64,000 nt of DNA from assembly GCA_016840085.1 (NCBI GenBank), contig JAEOTA010000052.1, positions 1 to 64,000 of the forward strand. The letters are read 5' to 3'. The notes below the pieces were generated by a model, which was not told the DNA's origin, ran no database searches, and was given only the letters and a program-made list of their open reading frames with translations. This DNA is from Promethearchaeota archaeon. GTDB taxonomy: Archaea; Asgardarchaeota; Lokiarchaeia; Sigyniarchaeales; SOKP01. Within the stretch, counting starts at the first letter, position 1, and each line of letters opens with the position of its first letter. Positions 45,988 through 55,039 of the stretch are shown piece by piece. The position numbers and the translations under genes were made by a program.

Positions 45988-46080
45988 TTAGTTGTCATTT
46001 TCATACTTTTTAAATCTCTTTATGAATATTAGCTCTTGAATTAAAAATCACTTGATTCAAAAAAAGTATGATTTAAAGAT

Positions 46081-46701
46081 CTACTTTTTTTCCGTAGTTC
46101 TGATAAAGGCACTTTTTTTTCTAATGTAAACGAAAATAAGTGCGAAAATTATGCAGACAAAAAAAATATAGATTGCCACATTTAGAATACCTGGAGATAA
46201 TTTTTCTGATAGGTTTAAAATAATATAATATGCTCTAGACCAATTATTATTACCATTAAGTGATGAATCTTTAGCCCAAACTTCAATTTTGTAGAACTCA
46301 TAATTAGGATAAGAAGAAATATTCTCCCAAGTAAAAAACCAAAGTTCATCTCCTTTTAGAGCCATTGTGGCATTAAATAATGAGGTGCTAATGTTCGAAA
46401 TTTGAACAATAACATTACCAGACACAGGCGGGTGATCATCGGAAACATTAACAATGATCTCATAGAAATTTTTCTTAATAACTGAATTATTCGTGGATGG
46501 CTGAACAAATGTAATTACTGGAGCAACTGTATCATTATTAGCGGATTGTTTTATATCATGCACATTTATATCTTCCATTTTATTATTTGAAATTGTAGAT
46601 ATAAATGGTTCTTGTTGTATTAGAAATGAGGTATTAAGAGTTATTAAAATAATAATTAAAGAAAAAATGAAGAGTTTATTCTTTTCAAACATTATCTTCA
46701 T
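46081..46701 (-). CDS. Exported single-pass protein with Ig-like domain
   Basis: A 206-residue protein with a signal peptide (KLFIFSLIIILITLNTSFLI), a beta-rich extracellular domain of about 120 residues (VAPVITFVQPSTNNSVIKKN, YEIIVNVSDDHPPVSGNVIV) that resembles Ig-like bacterial surface domains, and a C-terminal transmembrane helix with a basic tail. The domain is common in Asgard and euryarchaeal surface proteins. Same strand as the protease upstream; co-expression is possible. Confidence 0.65.
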   Translation of the reverse strand: MKIMFEKNKLFIFSLIIILITLNTSFLIQQEPFISTISNNKMEDINVHDIKQSANNDTVAPVITFVQPSTNNSVIKKNFYEIIVNVSDDHPPVSGNVIVQISNISTSLFNATMALKGDELWFFTWENISSYPNYEFYKIEVWAKDSSLNGNNNWSRAYYIILNLSEKLSPGILNVAIYIFFVCIIFALIFVYIRKKSAFIRTTEKK

Positions 46702-46884
46702 TATAGTCCGTTATTGGTATCAACTTAATTAAGAATTAATTCTAAGTATAATTTAAACTTAAGGTACATAAAAATTAGCTTTATTAAAAAACCAACAAGT
46801 TAGCTAATTTCATCTCCACCTTAAATTCTCTGAGATTTCAGGAAATTATAAATAAAAAAGATATGAAATTATGAAATATTACAT

Positions 46885-48396
46885 TTACAATTGAGGAATG
46901 CTATTAAAACTCCAAGTATCTTTAATTCGTAAATTATCTTGTATTAATGGGTTTTGTATTTGAATAATAGGAATTTTTTGTCCTGCGGGAATATAATTTT
47001 TAGCATAGTCAAATGCATCTTCTATTGTTTGATTTTGATTTAAACGATCCCAAAATATATGGAAAAACCAAGAACCAGCAAAACCATCTAAATTATTATT
47101 ATCTCGCCAATACCAAGAGAAAACATCTGTTGTTGATGTTATAAGAATGGAATTGGATATATTATACCAACTTTGTCCTATATCTGAATTTATGTTTAAA
47201 AAATTACCACTAAAACAACTATCGATGTTTATCATCATACGATCACAATCGATCTGTCTAACTAAATTAAAAAATTCGGTTTCAGATATATAGCTATCAT
47301 CTGCTTCAAAATGATATGTAGCATTACCACCACCGGCTATTTTATTCGATCCATGGTCAACCATATAAATTATTAATTGATCTTTTGATTTGATGCTAGA
47401 AGCAAACGATCCTTCGATTGAAACATTTAGTTCTTGTTTGAATCTACTATTATTTACATCATCATCTTCCACATCAATAATAGCTTCTGTTAAATCGTTT
47501 GAGACACCGTCATTCGCATTTATATCAATTATATTATCATTTTTATGATATAACATTAGGAATATATTTTCATCAGAATATCCATGATGCTTCAAGATCC
47601 AATAGACTTGGAGTGCTTGCGCAGGAAATCCATCTGAGTCAATTTTACCTGGAGGTGGAATTGGATTTATAGGATTTGTTACATTAACAGAAATCCATCG
47701 TTCTACTCTAACATCATCAAAAAGCACCATATCAGTACCTGTCATATTGCCCTCAACTGCTAAAACTAAATGTAATTGAGTAATTTCGTTTAAGGTAGAA
47801 TTGTCGACGATGCCTGTTACATTTAGATTAATCCATCCTGTTTTAGTTTCAAAAATCCCCTTTGACCAGTCCGTTCTCACTACACCATTGCTAGAATTTA
47901 ACCACCGTAACCCTATTCTTGCCCCTGGTCCTGGAGGTATTATTGTAGCAGGTGTCATTGGACAACAATTAGTTGTAATATTAACCCAAGCAGAAAGATT
48001 ATAGATAGCAAATTCATATAGTGGATAATATTTCGTCCAATTAAATACATATTCCATATTAACATAGCCGCCCCCGGAATAAGCAATTAATTTTATAACT
48101 CCAGGAGCACCATCATGACCAAGGTCATTATCTATTCCTCCATAACCATTAGTGCAATTTTCCACCCATCGACCTGTCTCACTACTAAAATTTGCATCAG
48201 TTCCTTCATTGAAATCATCCTCTGGTTCACTTTTTTGAAAATCATTCGCACTTGCTATAATAATAGCTTTTCTCGCACTGGGGATTGGTTTTTTACCTGG
48301 TGGAATAAATATTATGAGTATAACAATAACTAAGGCAGCAATCATCACTAAAGCTATAATTGGAATTAATTTCTTTTTATTCATACAATAACACAA
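46885..48396 (-). CDS. Surface legumain-like (clan CD) cysteine protease with inserted module
   Basis: A 503-residue protein anchored by an N-terminal membrane helix (residues 10-32). The caspase/legumain fold starts with KAIIIASANDF at 43, is interrupted, and resumes at SDGFPAQALQVYWILKHHGY (254). It shows the catalytic His348 in IIYMVDHGS and Cys394 in INIDSCFSGNF. DHGS and the x-C-x-SG motif are those of family C13 (legumain and the GPI transamidase subunit). Between the first strand and the rest, about residues 55-245, lies a beta-rich module of jelly-roll type (YEFAIYNLSAWVNITTNC, MVLFDDVRVERWISVNV) that looks like a carbohydrate-binding domain. Both catalytic residues are intact. It probably acts outside the cell. 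Confidence 0.78.
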   Translation of the reverse strand: MCYCMNKKKLIPIIALVMIAALVIVILIIFIPPGKKPIPSARKAIIIASANDFQKSEPEDDFNEGTDANFSSETGRWVENCTNGYGGIDNDLGHDGAPGVIKLIAYSGGGYVNMEYVFNWTKYYPLYEFAIYNLSAWVNITTNCCPMTPATIIPPGPGARIGLRWLNSSNGVVRTDWSKGIFETKTGWINLNVTGIVDNSTLNEITQLHLVLAVEGNMTGTDMVLFDDVRVERWISVNVTNPINPIPPPGKIDSDGFPAQALQVYWILKHHGYSDENIFLMLYHKNDNIIDINANDGVSNDLTEAIIDVEDDDVNNSRFKQELNVSIEGSFASSIKSKDQLIIYMVDHGSNKIAGGGNATYHFEADDSYISETEFFNLVRQIDCDRMMINIDSCFSGNFLNINSDIGQSWYNISNSILITSTTDVFSWYWRDNNNLDGFAGSWFFHIFWDRLNQNQTIEDAFDYAKNYIPAGQKIPIIQIQNPLIQDNLRIKDTWSFNSIPQL

Positions 48397-48622
48397 AAAT
48401 GTATAGTAAATTTCTTAATTAAGCATTAAGTTTGCTAACTTTTTAAATATATCTCCTAAAATTAAAGATGAATCTAGATAAATAATTAAAAAAAGTTAAA
48501 ATAGATATAATTTCACTATGCTCCTATTAATTCACTTAAATTTAGTAGCAATAGTGTAATTAACTAATTAAATAGTAGTAAAATATAATATTATAAAAAA
48601 AAGTGAAATTATTTTATTTATT

Positions 48623-50032
48623 CTATATTGCTCGGCCTATTATTGCTATAATATCTTCGTGTGTGGGTTCTTCAAGAACCTCTAATAAATCATACTCATT
48701 AATCATCTCAAGAATTCCTAATACTTGCAATTCGTGATTATACAAATCATTCGCATCAGATAGATTTCTCCAACAGAATGGGCATTCGGTTGTTAAAATA
48801 TCGGCATTTACAGCATTGGCTTCGTCACATCTTAAACTAGAGGTTCTCAGAGAAAAGTCTGGATATCCTGCACGAACTCCCCCTCCCGCACCACAACACA
48901 TTGAATCCATCTTAATACGATACATCTCAACAAATTTTATTCCAACATCTTCTTCAAGTTTTCTAAGAATTACTCTCGGCTTATCATACCATACTTCTAT
49001 TTGTTGTTTAACTTTCCTCATGTCAATCATTAAGTTCTTAGATTTTTCAATCATCCTTTGCTCCATATCGAGGCCGAAATGTCTACCTGTGTGGCAGGGA
49101 TCATGATAAGTCACTACCTTCCCTTTTAATTCCTTATTTGGTTTAAATTTAATTTTTTCTTTCACAATTAATTCAGATATCATTTCGAATGCATGTTTAG
49201 TTTTAAAGGGAAGTTCATCTTCTTCTATCCATTTGGGATAATCTACTAAAAAGGTTCTATAACATCCCGCACAAGAGAAAAATACCATGTCAAAGTCTTT
49301 AAAATTTTCAAGATTTTTCTTCATTAGATCTTTAGCTGTTGTTACAGAACCAATTCTAAAGAATGGGCTTCCACAACATACCTCATCATTAACTAAAGTA
49401 AAATCTATCCCTAATTTTTCGAAAATTCTACATGTCGCGATAGCTATATTAGTTTGGCGATAACTTGCGGTACATCCAACATAATAGGCATATTTGGCCC
49501 CTTTTTTATCAATATATTTCTCTAATCCCGCATCTTTAGCCCATTTAAATCGTTCTTCTGCTTTCCCACCATAAGGATTATTTAACTCTTTCACTAATTT
49601 ATCTACGTATTGATGCCTTTCTATCATTGGAACACCAGATTCACTACATGCTGCTCTTAAGGATTCAATTATATCCACTGTGCGAACTTTGCTTTCACAT
49701 TGGGCAGCACATTGACCACATGTAATGCAAGGCATGAAAACATCTCTTACTTCCTCTGAGAATTCTAAGTCATCATTAAGAATGGAACGCGCAATCCACA
49801 TCTTTCCAGCATTCCAAAACGCTTCCCATCCATATTCTATACCCGCTGGACAAGCTTCAACCATTCCTTCATATAAAAACGTTCTATTCGTTTTACCCTT
49901 CCATTCACCAACTCCGTCTCTACTTGGTTCACCAGAATAAGCAAATTTACAAGCTTTACAATGAATACAGCGGTATATATCTTTTTTTAATTCTTCTAAT
50001 CTTTTCATTCCTGTAATATTTTTTATAGACAT
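48623..50032 (-). CDS. Fe-S oxidoreductase with two CCG domains (GlcF/HdrD-like)
   Basis: A 469-residue electron-transfer protein. N-terminal cysteines in CIHCKACKF and MPCITCGQCAAQCES fit ferredoxin-type [4Fe-4S] sites, though the first set has an unusual spacing before EACPAG. Two CCG domains follow: YVGCTASYRQ with DEVCCGSPFF and FFSCAGCYRTF, then TYHDPCHTGRHFG with MDSMCCGAGGGVR and TECPFCWRNL. This is the pattern of GlcF and HdrD/HdrB. A strong GGAGGTG stands before the ATG. The gene lies 23 bases after the FAD oxidase gene, making a GlcD/GlcF-type pair that would oxidise a 2-hydroxyacid and pass electrons to a quinone, ferredoxin or disulfide. Confidence 0.88.
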   Translation of the reverse strand: MSIKNITGMKRLEELKKDIYRCIHCKACKFAYSGEPSRDGVGEWKGKTNRTFLYEGMVEACPAGIEYGWEAFWNAGKMWIARSILNDDLEFSEEVRDVFMPCITCGQCAAQCESKVRTVDIIESLRAACSESGVPMIERHQYVDKLVKELNNPYGGKAEERFKWAKDAGLEKYIDKKGAKYAYYVGCTASYRQTNIAIATCRIFEKLGIDFTLVNDEVCCGSPFFRIGSVTTAKDLMKKNLENFKDFDMVFFSCAGCYRTFLVDYPKWIEEDELPFKTKHAFEMISELIVKEKIKFKPNKELKGKVVTYHDPCHTGRHFGLDMEQRMIEKSKNLMIDMRKVKQQIEVWYDKPRVILRKLEEDVGIKFVEMYRIKMDSMCCGAGGGVRAGYPDFSLRTSSLRCDEANAVNADILTTECPFCWRNLSDANDLYNHELQVLGILEMINEYDLLEVLEEPTHEDIIAIIGRAI

Positions 50033-50055
50033 TTTTTTATCACACCTCCTTTATT

Positions 50056-51243
50056 TTATGGAAGGGCAAGCCTCCCAGGATGTAAAATTCCATTTGGATC
50101 AACCAGTTTCTTAATTGCTCGTAAATATTTCCAGTACATTCCAGATTGATAATAAGCTTTAATGTGAATGTATGGATCTGGTCGATAATTCAACCATCCT
50201 TGTTTCAAACCATACTCAGTAGTCTCTCTATTCAATTCTTGAACTCTTTCGATTTCTTCTGTCTTTGTGCTATCAAAGCAAATGATAGGCATACAAATTG
50301 CTTGTCTACCACGCTCAATTGAAGCAACCCACATCGTGGGGGGAAAACCATATTTTTCCATTGCGTTACAATATACTTCACAGAAATGGGCACATTCTGG
50401 CCATGGAGTGTACCATGTAATAAATAGAAAACCGGCATCCCAGAAACTATAAGGAACAGCAATTTTGTTCGGCTTTTTTAATCTGCTTGCGATTTGTTTT
50501 GGATGGAGCTTCTGAGGTTTTATTGAATCAGGGTCTTTAGCTCTATTCTTTTTGTAATCTTTTGCCATTTCATCAATTCTATTTGTAACATAGTCTAATT
50601 CTTCCTGTGTTTGAGCCCAGCATTCAAAATTCATCCACCATTTCGAAATACCTATTTCTTCATAGAATTTATAATCGAGAGGTATTTTATCCTTTGGCCA
50701 TCGAGTCATTACTAGTTGATAATTGCCCCCTTGGACCATTACACAATGATGGGAAATCCCAAATTCTTGCTTTTGGATTTCTAATGTTAAATTCTGCATG
50801 TCATAGGGATTTGACATGCCCCATACAACTATTGTTTTAAATTCGGGATGTGGATAAATCTTTACAACCACTTTTGTGATTACCCCCATGGTCCCTTGAC
50901 TGCCCATTAAAAACGACCATATATCAGGACCAATTCCATATTTGTAGAATGGTTTCGCAGTTGGTAATGCCCAAGAACCAGTCCTTAAAACATCGCCATT
51001 TGGAAACACAACTTCAGCGCACATAAAATTGTCACCTTGTGGTCCCACACTTGAAGTGTATAATGAAAATCCTCTATCAATAGCATCACCCATAACTGTA
51101 GAGGCTGGTGGAGCTCCATCTGGTATTGGTGGTGCCCAATCAGGATGATTTTTATGCATATATGCCCAGAGTTCTCCTATGGTAACTCCCGGTTCGACGA
51201 CACAAAACCGATTTTCTTCATCGATTTCAATAATTCTATCCAT
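50056..51243 (-). CDS. FAD-linked oxidase, GlcD-like (N-terminus separated by a frameshift)
   Basis: A 395-residue frame encoding most of a vanillyl-alcohol-oxidase-type FAD protein. FAD-binding segments include VEPGVTIGELWAYM, GDAIDRGFSLYTSSVGPQGD and GPDIWSFLMGSQGTMGVITK; the C-terminus ends YLRAIKKLVDPNGILHPGRL as in GlcD-type enzymes. The homologous reading continues upstream of the ATG to about 51420 (SQIPDIVVRPKYVEEIRKIL and SPVSGGLSGGFSCP), so the true protein starts further out. There a one-base shift separates it from the 51 N-terminal residues at 51417-51572. Restoring the frame gives about 505 residues. It is paired with the GlcF-like Fe-S protein. Substrate is probably a hydroxyacid. 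Confidence 0.82.
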   Translation of the reverse strand: MDRIIEIDEENRFCVVEPGVTIGELWAYMHKNHPDWAPPIPDGAPPASTVMGDAIDRGFSLYTSSVGPQGDNFMCAEVVFPNGDVLRTGSWALPTAKPFYKYGIGPDIWSFLMGSQGTMGVITKVVVKIYPHPEFKTIVVWGMSNPYDMQNLTLEIQKQEFGISHHCVMVQGGNYQLVMTRWPKDKIPLDYKFYEEIGISKWWMNFECWAQTQEELDYVTNRIDEMAKDYKKNRAKDPDSIKPQKLHPKQIASRLKKPNKIAVPYSFWDAGFLFITWYTPWPECAHFCEVYCNAMEKYGFPPTMWVASIERGRQAICMPIICFDSTKTEEIERVQELNRETTEYGLKQGWLNYRPDPYIHIKAYYQSGMYWKYLRAIKKLVDPNGILHPGRLALP

Positions 51244-51416
51244 TCTTCCTAAATCAAGAAGAACTCCTCCAGGTTTGATCGTTGGACACGAAAAACCGCC
51301 AGATAATCCACCAGAGACAGGACTTACAGCTATTTTTTCTTGAGTACAATATACTAAAATCTTACGAATCTCTTCAACATATTTGGGGCGAACGACGATA
51401 TCAGGGATTTGGCTCT

Positions 51417-51572
51417 TTAGTCATAATCCGCTTTGGGATAATGGATTTCTAAACCCATCACTGATTTCGCCAGGTAAGATGCTGTAATCGCTTTGTTATT
51501 TGAAGCGTATTCCTTGCCGACGATGCCTATCATGGCCTCCAGATCTTTTTCATCCGGTAATTTGTAGCTCAT
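51417..51572 (-). pseudogene. N-terminal fragment of the FAD oxidase
   Basis: A 51-codon frame starting ATG at 51572 reads MSYKLPDEKDLEAMIGIVGK and ends HYPKADYD with a stop. The downstream frame then continues the FAD-binding domain, so this is the natural start of the oxidase. One inserted base near 51420 restores a full-length protein. The piece is somewhat richer in GC than its surroundings. Confidence 0.65.
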
Positions 51573-51962
51573 AATTTCTAACCTTTTGATTTATCTTTCT
51601 ATTTTTGATTTTTTATTTTAATAATTGATATTTGGGAAAATTAAATACAGAATATTAAATTTTCTCATATCTTATTCAAACATGCGAGGTTTTTTTCTTA
51701 TGATTAATATGTGATTACTGGTAAACTTCATTAAAAAAGACATAAATATGAACAAAATTGTAAGAATATTTATTATTATTTTGAACCTTTGAAAGAAATA
51801 AAAATTAAAGTTTAATATGGATAAAAGAAAAGAATTAAATCAATTTTGAAGGACAATTTAATTTAAAAAATATAACTTTAAATTTTCTATAAATATCGTA
51901 GTAAAGTCGCTCTACTTTTGAAATAGGTGTATTATATAAAAAAATTAAATAAAAAAAGGGAT
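51573..51962. other. AT-rich intergenic region
   Basis: About 390 bases with stops in all frames and no tRNA-like or repeat structure that I can see. It presumably contains the promoter of the FAD oxidase pair (right end of that unit) and termination signals of the surface-protein gene at 51963. Confidence 0.6.
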
Positions 51963-53381
51963 TTATTTTATTAATTTTAATCGCTTTTTAAACAGTATTA
52001 TTGAAACTAGGCCAACTACGCCGATCACTATATATATTGAGTATCCTGGAATTGCACCATCACTGGGTTCTTCCTCCTCTTCTTCCTCTTCCCCTACTTC
52101 TGCAGGTGATTCAATCTCAAAATAATCACTAAAAGTGTATGTAGAAGGATAAGAAGCATCAGAGATTTTTATCCGATATTGATCAGAATTATTGAGATCT
52201 GTTGGTATATCCCAAGTGTAAGAGCCATCGTTAGATGTACTTGCAATGATTCCCAACATAAACCCACCGTTCTTATAGAGTTCGATTTTTACGTTTGTAA
52301 TGGTACCTGTCGAGGTCCAAGTAATATTTTGAGAAGTACCTGTCTCCCATACAGATAGGCTATTAGGAATAGTGACTTTTATAGACTCAGGAGTGAATAT
52401 CTCAAAATAGGAGCTGAAATCGTAGGTGTCGGGATTCGCAACATCACTGATTTTTATCTGATATAGAGTAGAATCCACAAGGGTTGTAGGTATTAACCAA
52501 GAAAAATCACCATCATTAGGTATGCTTGCCACAATTTCCATAACAAATATATCATTCTCATATAATTCTATTTTGACATCAGAAATACTACCTGTTGATA
52601 TCCAGTTAATGGGATGAGAACTATCTGTTTCCCAAGAACTCGTAATATCAGGTGTATTAACAGTGAGAGAATCAGGATAAGTAAATAATATTGAAAAATC
52701 ATCAGTTAAATCGTTTAAGCCTTGATATGAATTATAATAATTTGTATCCACCCCTAAATTTAACCCACAAGTATATCCATTATCGAGATCCATATAATCA
52801 AGGTAATCGTAATTAAAAATGATACTTCCATTCTCATATAAAACCAGTTCAAATGATCCGAGTAAATATCCATGATAATGATCTACATTTAACCACTCCG
52901 CCACCCAATAAGTACCAAAAGATTGTACATAGATACTTCCACTGCCACCTGCATAAGCAATTCTTACATCATCCCAAAATGGAGCAATTACATAATGAAA
53001 CTTTGGATCTGCTAGAGGGAATTGTAAATTATTCCATTCCTCAGGATATTGATAAGTAAAACTAAAATATCCATTTGTACATAAATATATTTTAGAAAAT
53101 GTTTGATCATAAAAGGAAAAAGAAAATGGTAAAACTATTTCTTTCCAATGGTCTGTACTTAAAAGTAACTCCTCTCCACCAGAAGCATCTATCCAATTAT
53201 AGGGAGCTCCAAGAGTCATAGTATAATTGAAAATAGGCAAAGTATTAATTTTTACTCTATTCTCTTGAATTGAAATATCACTAGGATTAATTTCAATAAG
53301 TCTATTAGGAGTAAATAAACTTAGACAAAGCAGAAGAATAGTTGCTAAAATTACATAATCTATTTTTCTTACATTTTTCAT
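51963..53381 (-). CDS. Surface protein with two Kre9/KNH-type domains
   Basis: A 472-residue exported protein. It has an N-terminal signal helix (ILATILLLCLSLF) and a C-terminal transmembrane helix followed by FKKRLKLIK. The first half is a beta-rich domain (APFWDDVRIAYAGGSGSIYV, GSFELVLYENGSIIFNYDYL) of the kind found in nidogen-like adhesins. Two tandem copies of a roughly 85-residue domain follow, each with the pattern SSWETDSSHPINWISTGSIS ... VKIELYENDxF ... IPxDGxxxW ... YQIKISD. That matches the yeast Kre9/KNH (Ser-Thr-rich GPI-anchored) family. An acidic E-rich stretch precedes the membrane helix. Probable cell-surface adhesin or glycan binder. Confidence 0.8.
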   Translation of the reverse strand: MKNVRKIDYVILATILLLCLSLFTPNRLIEINPSDISIQENRVKINTLPIFNYTMTLGAPYNWIDASGGEELLLSTDHWKEIVLPFSFSFYDQTFSKIYLCTNGYFSFTYQYPEEWNNLQFPLADPKFHYVIAPFWDDVRIAYAGGSGSIYVQSFGTYWVAEWLNVDHYHGYLLGSFELVLYENGSIIFNYDYLDYMDLDNGYTCGLNLGVDTNYYNSYQGLNDLTDDFSILFTYPDSLTVNTPDITSSWETDSSHPINWISTGSISDVKIELYENDIFVMEIVASIPNDGDFSWLIPTTLVDSTLYQIKISDVANPDTYDFSSYFEIFTPESIKVTIPNSLSVWETGTSQNITWTSTGTITNVKIELYKNGGFMLGIIASTSNDGSYTWDIPTDLNNSDQYRIKISDASYPSTYTFSDYFEIESPAEVGEEEEEEEEPSDGAIPGYSIYIVIGVVGLVSIILFKKRLKLIK

Positions 53382-53556
53382 TAGCTTTCTCCCATTTTTG
53401 TAGATTTTTTCACATTTAAGTAGAATATACCCAAATGCTTAATATAGGTATAAGTATAGGTTATATTTAAAGGTATTAAGTCCAAAATTTAACAAAAACA
53501 ATTTAATTATAAGAAGAGAGATTTATTTATCTTTAATTAGATTTCCTTCTTTAATT

Positions 53557-54102
53557 CTAGTGATTAGATATTTGGTTTAAATTAGTATATTTTGCAATAT
53601 TTTTACGTTTTTTATCATTAATAATAAACTTTTGAAATTCACTATTATCATCATCGATAAATTCCCAAAATTCATCATAAATTTCTTTTAAAGTCATTTT
53701 TTTATTTTTAGTTTTAATACTAGTGTTTGGTTTATAGCCACTATTTTCTCTATTTTCAACCTTGTTTAGGGGGGCATACTTAACGTTATTACTGTCAAGA
53801 GTTATTGTTTCAAATAAGTTAGAATTATCTTTTTCTTTCTGATTGAAAGCTTTTACACCATTTCTTAGTTTTATTGAATTATCTTGATTTAATTCAAGAT
53901 CTACTTTTTGATATCCGCGAATTTGAAAATTCTTATCTACGAAAACCTGAAAATGATGGGGGCATATCAATCCTTTTTGGATTGAAACTGTAGTTAAATG
54001 ATTGTTATTTTTTAGTTCTCTTTCTGGAATACCGATGATATCTCTTGTTTTACAAATGGGACAGATTACTTGGATTTTATTGGTTTTGCAATAAACAACC
54101 AT
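53557..54102 (-). CDS. Small Cys/His protein of unknown function
   Basis: A 181-residue protein with an N-terminal metal-binding-like domain (CPICKTRDIIGIPERELK, then GLICPHHFQVFVDKNFQIRG) followed by a disordered, polar tail and a short acidic helix (IYDEFWEFIDDDNSEFQKFI). The CxxC and CPHH residues are in reach to hold one zinc ion. I do not recognise a named family. It lies 97 bases downstream of the longin-like gene on the same strand and may be part of the exporter operon. Confidence 0.6.
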   Translation of the reverse strand: MVVYCKTNKIQVICPICKTRDIIGIPERELKNNNHLTTVSIQKGLICPHHFQVFVDKNFQIRGYQKVDLELNQDNSIKLRNGVKAFNQKEKDNSNLFETITLDSNNVKYAPLNKVENRENSGYKPNTSIKTKNKKMTLKEIYDEFWEFIDDDNSEFQKFIINDKKRKNIAKYTNLNQISNH

Positions 54103-54199
54103 AATAATTATAGAAATAACAAGTTAAATCTAAGGATTAGTAATACTTCTAAATTGTAATATTTAAACTTATTATAAAATAAAAAGAATAATTAAAAAA

Positions 54200-55003
54200 T
54201 TAGTCCTTTAAAAACTTTTTTGATGAATATCTCATACCAAGAAAGAGAAAAAACAGTGAAAATATTAAACTTAAGGGTAAATTTCCAATAACAATATAAG
54301 CGAAATTGGGTGCTATTGAATAAAAATATAGCGTAATAGAAATCACGAGATAAATGAAGGAATTTAAGACCGCAATTTTCCAGTTTGGAGCTAAAAAGCC
54401 TAGAACTAAATTTGGAAGCAAAAATAAAATGATAATGTTTACTGTCGATAATAATATTAAATACGGCATAAATCTATCGAATAATTGTTCTGGAGTCACG
54501 AATCGGTTTAATCTAAAAAAATCATATATGAAGTATGTTACGTTGATACTCAATAGTATCAAAAAGTAAGACAAAGGCCCTGCGATCAACCAAGACATTA
54601 ACATTCTTATCCTAGGGGATTGCATGGTTTTCCCTTTTAAATTATTATTAATAATTCTTTCCATGTCATCAGGGAAAATTGTATTCGGGTCATAATCAGG
54701 CGAAAAAGCATCAATAAAATCTTGCATGATATTTGTAAGAATAAGTCTGACCAGCGCGTTATTATCATTATCACTTACAATAGCGGCTCCAAGAATTCTT
54801 TCTTCTGATATTGGTACTAAAATGAGTTTATTATTTTCCCCTAGATCAACATTTTTAACGATAGTTCCTAATGCCTCTCTGCTAAAGTTAGAGATTGATG
54901 AGAAAAAACCTATTAATATATTTTGATCGTATTTTTTTTTCATGTAATTTTTGGAATATAACAGGATTCCATTCTCATCCAAGATATATAAACTTTTTAT
55001 CAT
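54200..55003 (-). CDS. Longin-like protein with membrane helices
   Basis: A 267-residue protein. The first 115 residues look like a longin/roadblock-type domain: KSLYILDENGILLYSKNYMK (beta hairpin), ILIGFFSSISNFSREALGTI (long helix), NKLILVPISEERILGAAIVS (two strands) and VRLILTNIMQDFIDAF (last helix). After a charged linker come four transmembrane helices (about 145-260). In eukaryotes longin domains sit in trafficking adaptors and SNAREs; Asgard genomes are known to encode many. A membrane-anchored form directly behind an ABC exporter suggests a regulatory role (inference). The gene is 36 bases from the pseudo-ATPase. Confidence 0.65.
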   Translation of the reverse strand: MIKSLYILDENGILLYSKNYMKKKYDQNILIGFFSSISNFSREALGTIVKNVDLGENNKLILVPISEERILGAAIVSDNDNNALVRLILTNIMQDFIDAFSPDYDPNTIFPDDMERIINNNLKGKTMQSPRIRMLMSWLIAGPLSYFLILLSINVTYFIYDFFRLNRFVTPEQLFDRFMPYLILLSTVNIIILFLLPNLVLGFLAPNWKIAVLNSFIYLVISITLYFYSIAPNFAYIVIGNLPLSLIFSLFFLFLGMRYSSKKFLKD

Positions 55004-55039
55004 AATTCACAACTTTTTTTATAATATTTTAATAAATTT

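Noticed and set aside
53800..54000. Polar tail of the Cys/His protein as evidence of a frameshifted gene
   Set aside because: The tail keeps one frame with normal codon use and ends in a plausible acidic helix, so it is simply disordered sequence.
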